64,000 bases of DNA from Prochlorococcus sp. AG-363-C02 (GCA_003278345.1 QCFH01000001.1:78836-142835), one strand, 5' to 3'. Shown: positions 1 through 11,165, counted from the stretch's first letter. Notes: generated by a model from the sequence alone, not told the origin. Made by a program: numbers and translations.

Positions 1-713
1 TTAATTTAATAAAAGAAAGGGCTGATAAAATATTATCGGTAAATAAACCCAGCAAAGAGAAGATAAAAGAAGCACAAGATATGTATTCGAAAGTAAAAAA
101 ACTAAAGAGATCAAAAGAAATTATACAAAAAAGAATTAATTACCACATAGATAAAATTAATTTTATAAATGAAACAGATTTATTCCTTGATTATATAATT
201 ACCAATAATAAAACAAGCAAATCAGAAAAGTTAACTGAAATCATGCAACTTAAAGATGATCTAGAAAGTTTTCTACTAACTAAAACACAGAAAGTTAAAA
301 CAACCTCTAATAAAGAAGTTGATGTTAGTAATATTCTTAGGATAAAAAGCCCTAACGGATTAATAATTTATATAGGAAGAAATCACCTTCAGAACGAATT
401 TATTAGCCTCAAAAAAGCCCGCAAAGGAGATATATGGTTTCATGTTCAAGAATGTCCTGGCAGTCATATAGTTGTAAAAGCTTCAAATGGAACAGCAGAA
501 GAATCAGATATTCAGGTTTGTGCTGATTTGGCGGCATTCTTTAGCAAAGCAAAACTAAACAAAAAAGTTTCAATTCTAATGGTCCCTACACATAAGCTTA
601 AAAAGCTAAAAGGTACAGCTCCTGGGGTAGTGAGCCCACGAGAAATTAAAATCTTGTGGGGAGACCCTGCAAAGGGGGAAAAGTATATGGATCAATCCAC
701 TAAAAATGCATGA
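1..713 (+). CDS. NFACT/RqcH-family protein, C-terminal part (partial, gene starts before window)
   Basis: Frame open from base 3 through the ORF at 81..713; coiled coil then NFACT-R-like 'GLIIYIGRNHLQNEFIS..ARKGDIWFHVQECPGSHIVVK'. Confidence 0.85.
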   Translation, partial: NLIKERADKILSVNKPSKEKIKEAQDMYSKVKKLKRSKEIIQKRINYHIDKINFINETDLFLDYIITNNKTSKSEKLTEIMQLKDDLESFLLTKTQKVKTTSNKEVDVSNILRIKSPNGLIIYIGRNHLQNEFISLKKARKGDIWFHVQECPGSHIVVKASNGTAEESDIQVCADLAAFFSKAKLNKKVSILMVPTHKLKKLKGTAPGVVSPREIKILWGDPAKGEKYMDQSTKNA

Positions 714-752
714 AATGACTTATCATCTGGAATTAAGTGAAAAGTTTTTGGA

Positions 753-1007
753 ATGTTTGAATTTATTGTTGGCTCTCATGAGTTTTTAGGAAACCATAGT
801 TTTGCTGAATTTTTAGTAGGTTACATTTTTGGAGCTGCTTTAATAATTGGTGCTCCAACAGTGTTTCTTCTGTTGTGCTTCATAGCGCCTCTTATGAAAA
901 CAAATGGAAAAATGGGTGGATATAAGGAATTTGAAGCCTATGGCAAATCATCTTTGAACAATTGTCCTCCATTTATACTCCCTGACCCAACAAACCCTCA
1001 GTCTTAA
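753..1007 (+). CDS. Small hypothetical membrane protein
   Basis: 84 aa ORF with one hydrophobic segment; fills a gap between conserved genes. Confidence 0.6.
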   Translation: MFEFIVGSHEFLGNHSFAEFLVGYIFGAALIIGAPTVFLLLCFIAPLMKTNGKMGGYKEFEAYGKSSLNNCPPFILPDPTNPQS

Positions 1008-1212
1008 ATTAATAGTAATTTTTAGAACAGCAACAGGCTTTAGATTTTCAAAAAATCTATCTAGGCAGGTAAATACATACATTCAGAACTACTTTTACTC
1101 CTTCTGAAAAATGTTCTTAGATATTTATGATTATAAAAAAGGAAGCTTGCCTATCAGACTTATTATTATTACGAAGCAAAAAGCCTTCCTCTTAAATTGA
1201 AGAGCTCCAAAG

Positions 1213-1977
1213 ATGTCGATAGAGCCTTATAACGAAAAGCAAATGCCTTTGCTAGATCACCTTGAAGAGCTACGTCAAAGAGTTATAAAAAGTTTACTGG
1301 CGATAGTATTGGGAGCCCTAGTAAGTCTTGTTTTAGTAAAGCCTTTGGTAAAAATACTAGAGGCTCCTGCAAGCTCTATACATTTTCTACAACTTGCCCC
1401 AGGTGAATTCCTCTTTGTTTCAATAAAAGTTGCAGGGTATTCTGGGCTAATAATTTCTATACCTTATATAGTTTTTCAAATTCTTTCTTTTGTTTTACCT
1501 GGTTTAACAAAAAAAGAAAAAAAATTAATAGCTCCAGCTGTCGCAGGTTCTGCAATTTTATTCCTAGGTGGACTATTCTTTGCTTGGAAAATTCTTTTAC
1601 CTGCCGCATTAAATTTCCTTATAGGATATGGCGCTGAAGTTGTTGAACCTATTTGGTCTATTGAAAAGTATTTGGATTTTGTTTTACTCCTAATGGTAGG
1701 GACTGGCTTATCTTTTCAAATTCCTATTCTTCAACTTCTTCTAGGTTTTTTAGGTCTTATTAGATGGCAAGAAATGCTTTCTGCATGGAGATGGGTCATA
1801 ATCGCATCTGCTATAGCCGGAGCAGTAATAACCCCCTCTACTGACCCTGTAACAATGATTCTCCTAGCAAGTTCAATATCTGTTCTATTTTTACTCGGTG
1901 TTCTATTAGTTGCAATTACAGATCAATTCAAAGAACAAATTCCTCCAGCCTCGAATCGGCCTCCAAATTTAAGCTAA
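1213..1977 (+). CDS. tatC: Sec-independent protein translocase TatC
   Basis: 'MPLLDHLEELRQRVIKSLLAI' N-terminus and multiple TM segments typical of TatC. Confidence 0.95.
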   Translation: MSIEPYNEKQMPLLDHLEELRQRVIKSLLAIVLGALVSLVLVKPLVKILEAPASSIHFLQLAPGEFLFVSIKVAGYSGLIISIPYIVFQILSFVLPGLTKKEKKLIAPAVAGSAILFLGGLFFAWKILLPAALNFLIGYGAEVVEPIWSIEKYLDFVLLLMVGTGLSFQIPILQLLLGFLGLIRWQEMLSAWRWVIIASAIAGAVITPSTDPVTMILLASSISVLFLLGVLLVAITDQFKEQIPPASNRPPNLS

Positions 1978-2254
1978 GCGCCCTCCCAAGACTTGGTCTT
2001 CCATCAATATTCAGTAACCAATTTCTTACTTTCGAGGAGAGCCCCAACCTATTAACAACTTCAAGAACTTTTGCAAGCTTAATTCGATATTCTTGATCAG
2101 TTAAGTGCAAAGATTGCTTTTCAAGGAAACCCCACATCATTTGAATATAAAGGCTTTTACCTTTGACAATTATTTTCAATTCATACGTTACACCCCATCG
2201 ATTTTTGATCAATCTCATTATTTCACTAACTTCTAATGGTTTAACAGAGGTCAT
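1928..2254 (-). CDS. DUF3067-like conserved cyanobacterial protein
   Basis: 108 aa, 'IMRLIKNRWGVTYELKIIVKGKSLYIQMMWGFLEQ'-like; convergent overlap with tatC. Confidence 0.75.
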   Translation of the reverse strand: MTSVKPLEVSEIMRLIKNRWGVTYELKIIVKGKSLYIQMMWGFLEKQSLHLTDQEYRIKLAKVLEVVNRLGLSSKVRNWLLNIDGRPSLGRALSLNLEADSRLEEFVL

Positions 2255-2374
2255 TTAAAGATTGAATTAACCACAAAATCAAACAAATCTTATTTAGAAA
2301 CCTACTATTTTCAAACAGTAGCGACACTCTTCAGGTCATAATGGAGATTATTATGAGCTGTTTGAACATCTGGC

Positions 2375-2911
2375 ATGACACAAATGAGTCCTAGCGATGT
2401 GCCTTCAATGGGCAGACGTCAGTTCATGAACCTTCTTACATTTGGTACTGCAACAGGAGTTGCTCTAGGAGCTTTATACCCTGTAGCAAATTTCTTTATG
2501 CCATTAAGAGCAGGTGGGGGTACTGGTGGAACAACTGCCAAAGATGAATTAGGCAATGCAGTTACAGCTACGGGTTGGCTTTCTAGCCACCCTTCTGGTG
2601 ATAGAAGTCTTGTACAAGGATTGAAAGGAGATCCTACATATTTAATTGTTGATGGGGATGAAGCGATAGGAAATTTCGGAATAAATGCTATCTGTACACA
2701 CCTTGGATGTGTAGTCCCATGGAACAGTGGAGCAAATAAGTATATTTGTCCTTGCCATGGCAGCCAATATGATGCGAACGGTAAAGTAGTAAGAGGACCC
2801 GCTCCTCTTTCCTTAGCTTTAACTCATATAGATATAAAAGACGATAATGTTTTTGTAAGCCAATGGACTGAAACAGATTTCAGGACTGGAGACAAGCCCT
2901 GGTGGTTATAA
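2375..2911 (+). CDS. petC: Cytochrome b6f Rieske iron-sulfur subunit
   Basis: [10 protein letters not shown] and CPCHGSQYD Rieske motifs; followed by petA. Confidence 0.98.
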   Translation: MTQMSPSDVPSMGRRQFMNLLTFGTATGVALGALYPVANFFMPLRAGGGTGGTTAKDELGNAVTATGWLSSHPSGDRSLVQGLKGDPTYLIVDGDEAIGNFGINAICTHLGCVVPWNSGANKYICPCHGSQYDANGKVVRGPAPLSLALTHIDIKDDNVFVSQWTETDFRTGDKPWWL

Positions 2912-2963
2912 AATAAATTCCCATATTTCTTATTTCAATCCTAATCATCATTTACAACTAATC

Positions 2964-3896
2964 ATGCGCCGCATACTTTCTATTTTTCTAGGTTCCTTAC
3001 TAATAGGACTTGCTTTAATACTTTCTCCCTCTTCAACATGGGCATATCCATTTTGGGCGCAGCAGAATTATGAAAATCCAAGAGAAGCTACTGGCAAATT
3101 AGTATGTGCAAATTGTCATTTAGCCAAGATGACTACTCAAGTTGAGGTTCCTCAATCAGTAGGAGCTGACAGCGTATTCAAAGCTGCTGTAAAAATACCT
3201 TATAAATCCGGTACTGAAGAAATAGGCGCAGACGGAAGCAAAGTCCCTCTTCAAGTAGGTGCAATCGTTATGCTTCCTGATGGCTTTAAACTTGCTCCTC
3301 AAGATCGTTGGAATGAAAATATAAAAGAAGAAACTCAAGGGGTTTATTTCACTCAATATAGTGAAGACAAAGAGAATATTATCCTTGTAGGACCATTACC
3401 AGGAGACCAAAATAAGGAAATTGTTTTTCCCATACTTTCCCCAGATCCATCAACTAACAAAAATATTCATTTTGGAAAGTACTCTATTAACGTTGGAGGA
3501 AATAGAGGAAGAGGCCAAGTATATCCAACTGGCGAGAAAAGCAACAATTCTATTTTTACCGCAACCAAATCAGGAAATGTTATTTCTATAGAAGATAATG
3601 AAGATAGTGGCAAGAATATTACTATTCAAACTGAAGATGGAGAATCATTTATTGAGACTATTCCAGTAGGGCCAGAGATATTGGTTCAAGAAGGTGACAA
3701 AATCGATGCTGGGGCTCTTTTAACTACTGACCCTAATGTCGGAGGATTTGGCCAATTAGATACCGAAATAGTCCTACAAAGTCCGGCAAGAGTTATTGGA
3801 TTGATTGTATTTTTTGCTGGTGTTGCGTTAACCCAAATACTTTTGGTTTTGAAGAAAAAGCAAGTAGAAAAAGTTCAGGCTGCAAAAGGAATATAA
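2964..3896 (+). CDS. petA: Apocytochrome f
   Basis: Signal peptide, '[27 protein letters not shown]' heme site, C-terminal TM. Confidence 0.98.
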   Translation: MRRILSIFLGSLLIGLALILSPSSTWAYPFWAQQNYENPREATGKLVCANCHLAKMTTQVEVPQSVGADSVFKAAVKIPYKSGTEEIGADGSKVPLQVGAIVMLPDGFKLAPQDRWNENIKEETQGVYFTQYSEDKENIILVGPLPGDQNKEIVFPILSPDPSTNKNIHFGKYSINVGGNRGRGQVYPTGEKSNNSIFTATKSGNVISIEDNEDSGKNITIQTEDGESFIETIPVGPEILVQEGDKIDAGALLTTDPNVGGFGQLDTEIVLQSPARVIGLIVFFAGVALTQILLVLKKKQVEKVQAAKGI

Positions 3897-3933
3897 ATAA
3901 AATCAAAACTTTAATGAAACTAATTTAGGAAGG

Positions 3934-4842
3934 ATGGAAGCCTTATTGGCATTTCTAAGCTCTCCAGGGGCAGGGATAAACTTGGGAATGATATCAGTTA
4001 GATGGTATGGAATACTAATTTCCCTTTCAGTATTCATTGGGCTAATAATCTCTTCACATCTTGCTAGTTATCGGAATATAAATAATGTAATAATAACAGA
4101 TTTAATGCCTATATTGGTACTAAGTTCCATTGCAGGAGCAAGGTTTTATTATGTTATCTTTCAATGGAGAAATTATAGTGGTGAAAATTTTTGGAGCAAG
4201 ATAAATATATACAATTTATATATTCCAATTCCAAGAGCTTTAGAGATTTGGAATGGAGGTATTGCTATTCATGGTGCATTAATATTTGGAACAATCTCAG
4301 TTATTATTTTTTGTAAAATTAAAAAAGAAAGTTTTTGGGATATTTTAGACATTCTAATGCCTTCCTTAGCTCTAGGTCAGGCAATAGGACGCTGGGGAAA
4401 TTTTTTTAATAATGAAGCTTTTGGACTACCCACCAATTACCCTTGGAAACTATTTATTCCTATTGAATATAGACCAGATTTTTTTATAAATGAAAGTTAT
4501 TTCCACCCTACATTCTTATACGAGTCTATTTGGAATATTTGCGTTTTCTCTCTGCTAATTACCTTATTTAGGTTTAATATTCGTGGTTTAATTAAACTTC
4601 CCAGTGGGGCATTAAGCTGCCTATATTTGGTTGGCTACAGTATTGGCAGAATTTGGATTGAAAATTTAAGAATAGATCCTCTTTGCCTAGGATCAATAGC
4701 ACCATTATGTGAAGGTGGAATTAAGATAGCTCAATTAACAAGTTTTATTCTTATTAGTCTTAGCATGTTTGGACTTTTTTGGATTTATCAAATGAAAAGA
4801 AAAATGCCAACACTTGGAATAAGCGAAAAGAAAAAGCTATGA
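3934..4842 (+). CDS. lgt: Prolipoprotein diacylglyceryl transferase
   Basis: '[13 protein letters not shown]' Lgt signature and multiple TMs. Confidence 0.93.
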   Translation: MEALLAFLSSPGAGINLGMISVRWYGILISLSVFIGLIISSHLASYRNINNVIITDLMPILVLSSIAGARFYYVIFQWRNYSGENFWSKINIYNLYIPIPRALEIWNGGIAIHGALIFGTISVIIFCKIKKESFWDILDILMPSLALGQAIGRWGNFFNNEAFGLPTNYPWKLFIPIEYRPDFFINESYFHPTFLYESIWNICVFSLLITLFRFNIRGLIKLPSGALSCLYLVGYSIGRIWIENLRIDPLCLGSIAPLCEGGIKIAQLTSFILISLSMFGLFWIYQMKRKMPTLGISEKKKL

Positions 4843-5591
4843 CCCCAATATCAATTGTCGGAGCAGGTCCTGGCGCTCCTGATTTATTAACTGTAAGAGC
4901 ATTAAATAGACTAAAGGAAGCAGAAGTTTTGGTCTGGACTGATTCACTAATATCCCCAGAAATAACAAAGCTTGTTTCCAAGAATTGTAAAAAATTCAAA
5001 ACAAGTTCTTTAACTCTTGAGGAGATCCTTGAACTACTTATAAGCCACTCAAGAAAAGGGAAAAAAGTCGTTAGGTTGCATGATGGTGATCCTTGTCTTT
5101 ATGGGGCAATAGCTGAACAAATTTGTGGATTAGCTGAACAAGATATAGAAGTAGAAGTCATTCCAGGAATAAGTGCCTACCAAGCAACTGCATCTGAATT
5201 GAAAAAAGAATTGACTATTCCTGGAATAGTGCAAACAATTGTTTTAAGTAGAACAAGTGGCAGAACTGGCATTCCTGAAAACGAAAGCCTTGAAAATATT
5301 TCAAAAATAGGAGGGTCTTTATGTTTATATCTAAGCGCAAGGCATGTAGATGATGTGCAAAAAAAACTATTACTACACTACCCAAAAGATACACCTGTAG
5401 CGATTGGATACAGGGTCACGTGGGAAGATCAATGGCTCCAAATAGTTCCATTAAACGAAATGGCTTCTACAACAAAACAGAAAGGATTCATACGAACCAC
5501 TCTTTATATAATCAGCCCAGCATTGAAATCATATAGCAAACGATCAAAACTCTATTATGATGAACATAAACATTTGTTTAGACCAAAATAA
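4839..5591 (+). CDS. cobM: Precorrin-4 C11-methyltransferase
   Basis: '[33 protein letters not shown]' SAM-dependent tetrapyrrole methylase; ATGA overlap with lgt. Confidence 0.92.
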   Translation: MTPISIVGAGPGAPDLLTVRALNRLKEAEVLVWTDSLISPEITKLVSKNCKKFKTSSLTLEEILELLISHSRKGKKVVRLHDGDPCLYGAIAEQICGLAEQDIEVEVIPGISAYQATASELKKELTIPGIVQTIVLSRTSGRTGIPENESLENISKIGGSLCLYLSARHVDDVQKKLLLHYPKDTPVAIGYRVTWEDQWLQIVPLNEMASTTKQKGFIRTTLYIISPALKSYSKRSKLYYDEHKHLFRPK

Positions 5592-6074
5592 GTGGAAATA
5601 ACACATTCAGAAAAAAGCAGCAATGAAGATTACTCTGATTTTCAAAAAAGCTTAAATAATATTGGCACGCTAATAAAGAATGCAAGAGAACAGAAAAATC
5701 TCACAATAGATTCATTAGCTGAGAATCTAAAAATCAACAAATCATATCTATTAGCCATTGAGAATGGTGATAGCAAGTCACTTCCAGAAATCATCTATGT
5801 AAAAGCGATGATGAGAAGGATTTCTGAAAAACTTCAAATAGATTTAGATATACAAAATGTTTTTAATAAAAACTTAAGACTAAAAAAAGATAATCTAAGC
5901 AGGAAAGAAGAAATCAAAACTTTAACTATAAAAAAAGCATTCATTATTATTCCTTTATTAGCATTTACTGCTGTATTCTTAGGTGCAATAACAGTAAAAG
6001 TTGGAGTGCAATGGTTATTAATTAAAAGCGAGCCAACTGAAAATATAATTAAAACTCAGAAAAATAATAAGTAA
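5592..6074 (+). CDS. RodZ-like protein: HTH domain plus one TM helix
   Basis: GTG start; 'IGTLIKNAREQKNLTIDSLAENLKINKSYLLAIENGD' HTH, then TM; very short C-terminus. Confidence 0.7.
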   Translation: MEITHSEKSSNEDYSDFQKSLNNIGTLIKNAREQKNLTIDSLAENLKINKSYLLAIENGDSKSLPEIIYVKAMMRRISEKLQIDLDIQNVFNKNLRLKKDNLSRKEEIKTLTIKKAFIIIPLLAFTAVFLGAITVKVGVQWLLIKSEPTENIIKTQKNNK

Positions 6075-6088
6075 ATATTTAAATTATT

Positions 6089-7765
6089 TTAAAAAGAGGA
6101 ATTATTTATTGATACTTTTAAATTAGCTCCCGTTAAATCTTTAACAATAGAGAAACAATTGCTCAAGCTCCATTTTTCAAGGTCCAGGTTTGGGACATTT
6201 GATGCTGGAATAAGATTAATATTGATTTCCGAATCTCTAACAATAAACCTCAAACAAGATATTACTGGGTCAGGACGACAATTTAAAGCAACTGACATTC
6301 TCAAAATTAAAGCCATTTCTGAAACTATTTTTCTATGTTCTTTATCTTCCAAAGCCTGCCAAGCCTCATGTCTTTTTTTTGGCAAGCTTTTTCTGTGATA
6401 TCTAGCAATTGCAGCAACCATTAGATGTTCTGAATGTGAATAACCTAGTAATTCGCCATGTCTAATTAAATACCAAGAATGTTTATGATATGCAGCTAAA
6501 TTTATATGTTGACCACATGAATACAACATCGCAGCAGCCCATAGAAGACTTCTTCCTATACCTTTATCGTTGTGCAAAATTCCTTTAGTGTTGTCATAAA
6601 TATCAAGTGCAAAACGTGCCACTCTTTCAGAACGTTGCCTATTAACAGAAAACCTTTCTGCCTGATGAGTAACAGTCCTTTCACGAATACTTCCCTGCAA
6701 ACTATATCTGTCTTTCAACAACCCTTTGCGAAACATCCAATCAACCACTAATCCTTCTCTTAAAGCCCTTTCACTAAGGACAACTTCCTCTACTTGCAAC
6801 ATATTCATTGCAACTTGCAAAATAAGTGCTCCTGGGACAATTATTTCTGCACGACGATCACTTAAAGAAGAAAGCTTTCTTCTTTGTTCTGGTGACATTT
6901 TCAACAATTTCTCAACCAATTTATCCAATTTTTCTTTCGAGAATTTATAACCATGCATTCCTAACAACAAATTATCTTCTTCAGAAGATGCAAGTGCCCC
7001 AAGAGCAAGTGCTGTTCCACTAGTTGAAACAAGCACTGTTCTTTCTCCCTTTTTTATTCTCGACAAAATCTTATTAACAGCTGGTTCCAAAGATCCCTGA
7101 ATGAAAGTCCTCAAAAAATCTAATCTTTCCTGTGATATAGGTTCCTTCTTTATAAAATCTCTTTGAATACTTACAGCCCCCAATCTCGAACTAGTTAAAG
7201 CTCTTGCATCACTTTCATCAGCAAGGATTAACTCTGTAGAACCACCTCCAATATCCAGAACAAAGTGAGGAAGATTGCCAAAAGTCATTCCAGAAAGAAC
7301 GCCTAGGTAAATCAACCTTGCCTCCTCTGAGCCACTTACCAACTCCACTTCAAGATCCAAATCATTCTTGATTTGATTCAAGAATTCTTGACCATTGGGG
7401 GATTCTCTTACTGCACTCGTAGCGGCTAAAACTATCTCATTAACTTTTTGACTAATAGCTATATCTTTAAATCTTTTTAATGTCTCAATTACTCTATTTT
7501 TTGCAGAATCTGTTAAACATCCTGTTTCTATATCTCTATTACCAAGTCTTGTCGAAGATTTCTCAGAAAATTCAATGCTAAATGTATTTAAAGAAGGATC
7601 TACAGAGGCGATAACTAAATGTGTCGAATTAGTTCCAATGTCAACAGCTGCTACTCTTCTAATTTTTTCATTATTTCTAAACCTAGAATCCTTACTTTTA
7701 AAAGTTCCTTTTGAATTAGTAACAAATGATTGATTATCTGAAATTCCAGCAAGGTTCTCTGGCAA
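6089..7765 (-). CDS. ppx: Exopolyphosphatase / Ppx-GppA family
   Basis: 'AAVDIGTNSTHLVIA', 'VLDIGGGSTELI'. Confidence 0.9.
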   Translation of the reverse strand: MPENLAGISDNQSFVTNSKGTFKSKDSRFRNNEKIRRVAAVDIGTNSTHLVIASVDPSLNTFSIEFSEKSSTRLGNRDIETGCLTDSAKNRVIETLKRFKDIAISQKVNEIVLAATSAVRESPNGQEFLNQIKNDLDLEVELVSGSEEARLIYLGVLSGMTFGNLPHFVLDIGGGSTELILADESDARALTSSRLGAVSIQRDFIKKEPISQERLDFLRTFIQGSLEPAVNKILSRIKKGERTVLVSTSGTALALGALASSEEDNLLLGMHGYKFSKEKLDKLVEKLLKMSPEQRRKLSSLSDRRAEIIVPGALILQVAMNMLQVEEVVLSERALREGLVVDWMFRKGLLKDRYSLQGSIRERTVTHQAERFSVNRQRSERVARFALDIYDNTKGILHNDKGIGRSLLWAAAMLYSCGQHINLAAYHKHSWYLIRHGELLGYSHSEHLMVAAIARYHRKSLPKKRHEAWQALEDKEHRKIVSEMALILRMSVALNCRPDPVISCLRFIVRDSEININLIPASNVPNLDLEKWSLSNCFSIVKDLTGANLKVSINNSSF

Positions 7766-7802
7766 AGCTAACCTCAGAATAACAAATAAAATCTAGCAGC
7801 AA

Positions 7803-8708
7803 TTGATTAATCTTTCTAAAAGCAATTTAAAAGTGAAAACCTTACTTTTTAATTTATTCACGCTGCTTCGCTGGAACAAGCCCAGCGGCAGAATGATCTT
7901 GTTAATTCCAGCTGGATGGTCACTCTGGCTTGCCCCCTCAGGGGCACCAAGCTTGAACTTATTTGCATTAATAATGATTGGAGGCATTCTTGTAAGTGGT
8001 GCAGGATGTATCGCAAATGATCTTTGGGACAAAGAGATAGATTTAAAAGTTAAAAGAACTCAAGGCAGACCTCTTGCGAATAAGAAAATAAAAATATCAA
8101 CGGCTTTCATATTGTTTTTCTTCTTACTTCTAATAAGTCTACAAGTTGTATTCTTTCTTCCATTGAACAGTAGAAGTATTTGTCTAAGTCTTGCCGGAAT
8201 ATCTCTGATTCCTATAGTTACATATCCATCGTCGAAACGATGGTTTAAATATCCTCAATTACTTCTTGCTATCTGCTGGGGATTTGCAGTGCTAATTCCT
8301 TGGGCGGCAAGCGAATCAAATTTGAATGGAGGTTTTTCACTACTAACTTGTTGGCTATCAGTAATGATATGGACTTTTGGTTTTGACACCATCTACGCAA
8401 TGGCAGATAAAGAAGATGACAAAAAATTAGGTCTTCATAGCAGCGCTTTATCACTTGGAGACAACGCTTATAAAGTAGTCTCTATTTGCTATGGTTTATC
8501 AACACTACTTATTGCCTCTAGTGCATTTATTAAAGGTATAAGTCTTATATTTTGGCCCATCTGGCTAATTGCATTTTTTGGAATGCAGAGAGAAATTTTT
8601 TTATTAAAAAGGCTAAATGATGAAAAAACAAAATTTAGCCGACATTTTGTGAATCAAGTTCTTTTAGGAAGTCTTATTTGGTTGGGGTTAATACTCGGGA
8701 ACACTTAA
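7803..8708 (+). CDS. ubiA: UbiA-family 4-hydroxybenzoate polyprenyltransferase
   Basis: 'AGCIANDLWDKEIDLKVKRTQGRPL' prenyltransferase motif; start may be TTG 7803 or downstream GTG. Confidence 0.88.
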   Translation: MINLSKSNLKVKTLLFNLFTLLRWNKPSGRMILLIPAGWSLWLAPSGAPSLNLFALIMIGGILVSGAGCIANDLWDKEIDLKVKRTQGRPLANKKIKISTAFILFFFLLLISLQVVFFLPLNSRSICLSLAGISLIPIVTYPSSKRWFKYPQLLLAICWGFAVLIPWAASESNLNGGFSLLTCWLSVMIWTFGFDTIYAMADKEDDKKLGLHSSALSLGDNAYKVVSICYGLSTLLIASSAFIKGISLIFWPIWLIAFFGMQREIFLLKRLNDEKTKFSRHFVNQVLLGSLIWLGLILGNT

Positions 8709-8718
8709 ATAAATCCAA

Positions 8719-9621
8719 ATGATTAATTATAAGACTTCTACAAAGCCACTAAAACAAGGCGATAAGGTAATAACAATTGCCGTTAGCTCTCCTGTAAATG
8801 ACCAAACTAATATTGTTGAAGGATTAAAAATTTTCCAAAGCTGGGGCCTAACTTGTAAAAACAAAGTAATAACAGGAAGACATTGGGGCTATTTTTCAGG
8901 CACCGATGCTGTTAGACATAGCGAATTACATCTGGAAGAATCCTATTCTTTACTTGCTTTTGCAAGAGGTGGTTGGGGAGGAGCTCGATTACTAGAGCGT
9001 AATCAACCATGGAAAGAAGGTTGGCTTCTTGGTTACTCAGACATCTCTTCGATACTTCTCTCAAGACTTGCTGCCGGATTTGATGGTGGGATTCATGGAC
9101 CATTAGCAAGCTCTTTATCTCAAGAGCCAAATTGGAGCAAGGAGCGACTAAAGTCTATTTTATTTGAGAAGTCAGCGCCTGATCTTTCTGGAGAGCCTTG
9201 GGTTGACGGGATAGCAACAGGACCTCTAATCGCATCAAACCTTACTGTCGCGACACATCTACTCGGGAGTAGACATATGCCAAATTTAAAGGGTGCGATT
9301 TTAATACTCGAAGACATTGGCGAGCCTCCTTATCGAATCGATCGGATGCTGACTCAATGGCGATTAAATGGACTTCTTCAGAATCTTGCTGGAATAGGTT
9401 TGGGAGAATTTTCTACTCCCGAAGAAGAAGAAGAAGAAGACAAGCAACATGGGCAAATATTTACCATTAAAGAAATTCTTCAAGATAGATGTATGGACCT
9501 AAACATTCCTGTAATTGCAAACCTGCCAATTGGTCATTCTTCTGGCAACGCAGCACTCCCTCTAGGTTGGCAAGCCACTATAGATAGCAACAGAGGAACC
9601 CTTAGCATGCATCCCGCTTAG
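8719..9621 (+). CDS. LD-carboxypeptidase (peptidase S66)
   Basis: '[12 protein letters not shown]', '[10 protein letters not shown]', '[17 protein letters not shown]'. Confidence 0.85.
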   Translation: MINYKTSTKPLKQGDKVITIAVSSPVNDQTNIVEGLKIFQSWGLTCKNKVITGRHWGYFSGTDAVRHSELHLEESYSLLAFARGGWGGARLLERNQPWKEGWLLGYSDISSILLSRLAAGFDGGIHGPLASSLSQEPNWSKERLKSILFEKSAPDLSGEPWVDGIATGPLIASNLTVATHLLGSRHMPNLKGAILILEDIGEPPYRIDRMLTQWRLNGLLQNLAGIGLGEFSTPEEEEEEDKQHGQIFTIKEILQDRCMDLNIPVIANLPIGHSSGNAALPLGWQATIDSNRGTLSMHPA

Positions 9622-10282
9622 AAAGCAAAGCCTCGGCAACAATCAAATCAAATGGAGTTGTAACCTTAATGTTTGAAGGAGGGGACTCAACAACCCTGAC
9701 CGGCCATCCAAGCTTTTCAAAAAGTGAAGCGTCATCTGTAACATTCCAATTATTTAAAAGAGCTTGCTCATGTCCTTTCTTGAGTTCAGAGACAGAAAAA
9801 GCCTGAGGTGTTTGCGCAGCCCATAATTCAGAACGCTCTGGGGTATGAAGAATCTGCCCATCATTAGAGACTTTCTTTATTGTGTCAGTAACTGGTGTTG
9901 CAGAAATAACAGCCATCCCTTCCCTAACTAATTTAGAGCAGCTATTGATCAAGTTCGGTTCCACCAAACATCTTGCACCATCATGAATAAGAACGAATTC
10001 AGCATCATTAGGCAAGCCGGCTAAACCCAATTGAACAGATTTTTGTCGAGTATTACCACCATTAATCCAATGGATCTTCATAGAACATTTCTCAGCAATA
10101 GGCTTTATCAGTTCCTTGTCACAAGGTTGTCCTATAATCCCAATCCATTCAATGGATTTTGCTAACTTTATTGCTTCCAAAGTCCATTCTAAAACTGGAC
10201 GTCCAGCAACTTCAAGGAGCAATTTATTGCGATCAGCCCCCATGCGCTTTCCGCTACCAGCAGCAGCAATTAATAAATGCAA
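9602..10282 (-). CDS. ispD: 2-C-methyl-D-erythritol 4-phosphate cytidylyltransferase
   Basis: '[31 protein letters not shown]', 'IHDGARCLV'. Confidence 0.95.
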   Translation of the reverse strand: MHLLIAAAGSGKRMGADRNKLLLEVAGRPVLEWTLEAIKLAKSIEWIGIIGQPCDKELIKPIAEKCSMKIHWINGGNTRQKSVQLGLAGLPNDAEFVLIHDGARCLVEPNLINSCSKLVREGMAVISATPVTDTIKKVSNDGQILHTPERSELWAAQTPQAFSVSELKKGHEQALLNNWNVTDDASLFEKLGWPVRVVESPPSNIKVTTPFDLIVAEALLSKRDAC

Positions 10283-10356
10283 AACTTACTCCTTTTAAGA
10301 AAGTCACTAAAAGCTTTCAACTTAAACAATACTGCTTTAATTTGTAAGGCTAAGTA

Positions 10357-10385
10357 CAAAGTACTTTGATCAAAGTTAATCAAAG
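10357..10385. repeat. Overlapping perfect palindromes CAAAGTACTTTG / CTTTGATCAAAG plus a further CAAAG unit
   Basis: Read directly; ends 17 nt before the fabG ATG. Confidence 0.8.
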
Positions 10386-10402
10386 CAACAAATTATCGTC
10401 GC

Positions 10403-11158
10403 ATGACTTCAGAATCTTTTCTTCTCAAAGGGCAAACAGCCATTATCACAGGTGCTAGCAGAGGTATCGGCAAGGCAATTGCTTTGAACCTTGCAGAAGC
10501 TGGAGCAGAGGTGGTTGTGAACTATTCAAGTTCCCCCGAAAAGGCAACCGAAGTAGTTGCATTAATAGAAAAATTGGGAGGTAAAGCCTATTCAGTTCAA
10601 GCAAATGTTTCAGACGAATCCTCTGTGAATAAATTAATAAATACAGTTTTAGAAAAAAGTGGTCAAATTGATATCTTGGTAAACAATGCTGGTATAACAA
10701 AGGATGGTCTATTAATGAGGATGAAAACAGAAGATTGGCACTCAGTTATAAATCTCAATTTATCAGGTGTTTTCCTATGTACCAAAGCAGTATCACGAGC
10801 AATGCTAAAGAGAAAACAAGGAAGAATAATTAACATTACTTCTGTTGTGGGTCTTATGGGCAATGCAGGACAAGCCAATTACGCTGCAGCCAAAGCAGGC
10901 GTTATTGGTCTAACAAAAAGCGCTGCAAAAGAATTTGCTAGCAGAGGTATTACTGTCAATGCTGTTGCTCCAGGATTTATTAAAACAGACATGACAAAAG
11001 ATTTAGATGCAGATCCAATTCTTTCAGCAATTCCATTAGGCTACTTTGGCGAAGCAGAGCATATTGCGGGCACAGTAAGATTTCTAGCTTCTGAATTTGC
11101 CGCGTCATATATCACAGGGCAAGTGTTACAAGTTGATGGTGGAATGGTTATGAGTTAA
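10403..11158 (+). CDS. fabG: 3-oxoacyl-[ACP] reductase
   Basis: 'TGASRGIGKAIALNLAEAGAEV', 'YAAAKAGVIGLTKSAAKEFASRGITVNAVAPGFI'. Confidence 0.97.
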   Translation: MTSESFLLKGQTAIITGASRGIGKAIALNLAEAGAEVVVNYSSSPEKATEVVALIEKLGGKAYSVQANVSDESSVNKLINTVLEKSGQIDILVNNAGITKDGLLMRMKTEDWHSVINLNLSGVFLCTKAVSRAMLKRKQGRIINITSVVGLMGNAGQANYAAAKAGVIGLTKSAAKEFASRGITVNAVAPGFIKTDMTKDLDADPILSAIPLGYFGEAEHIAGTVRFLASEFAASYITGQVLQVDGGMVMS

Positions 11159-11165
11159 TTGAGGC

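Noticed and set aside
6159-6398. Plus-strand ORFs antisense to ppx (also 6726-6950, 6826-7023)
   Set aside because: Shadow ORFs of a well-supported coding gene on the other strand.
10344-10357. Exact GTAN8TAC NtcA box upstream of fabG as a stand-alone call
   Set aside because: A 6-base consensus is expected many times by chance in 64 kb, and I could not place a convincing -10 box at the proper distance. Mentioned only as context.
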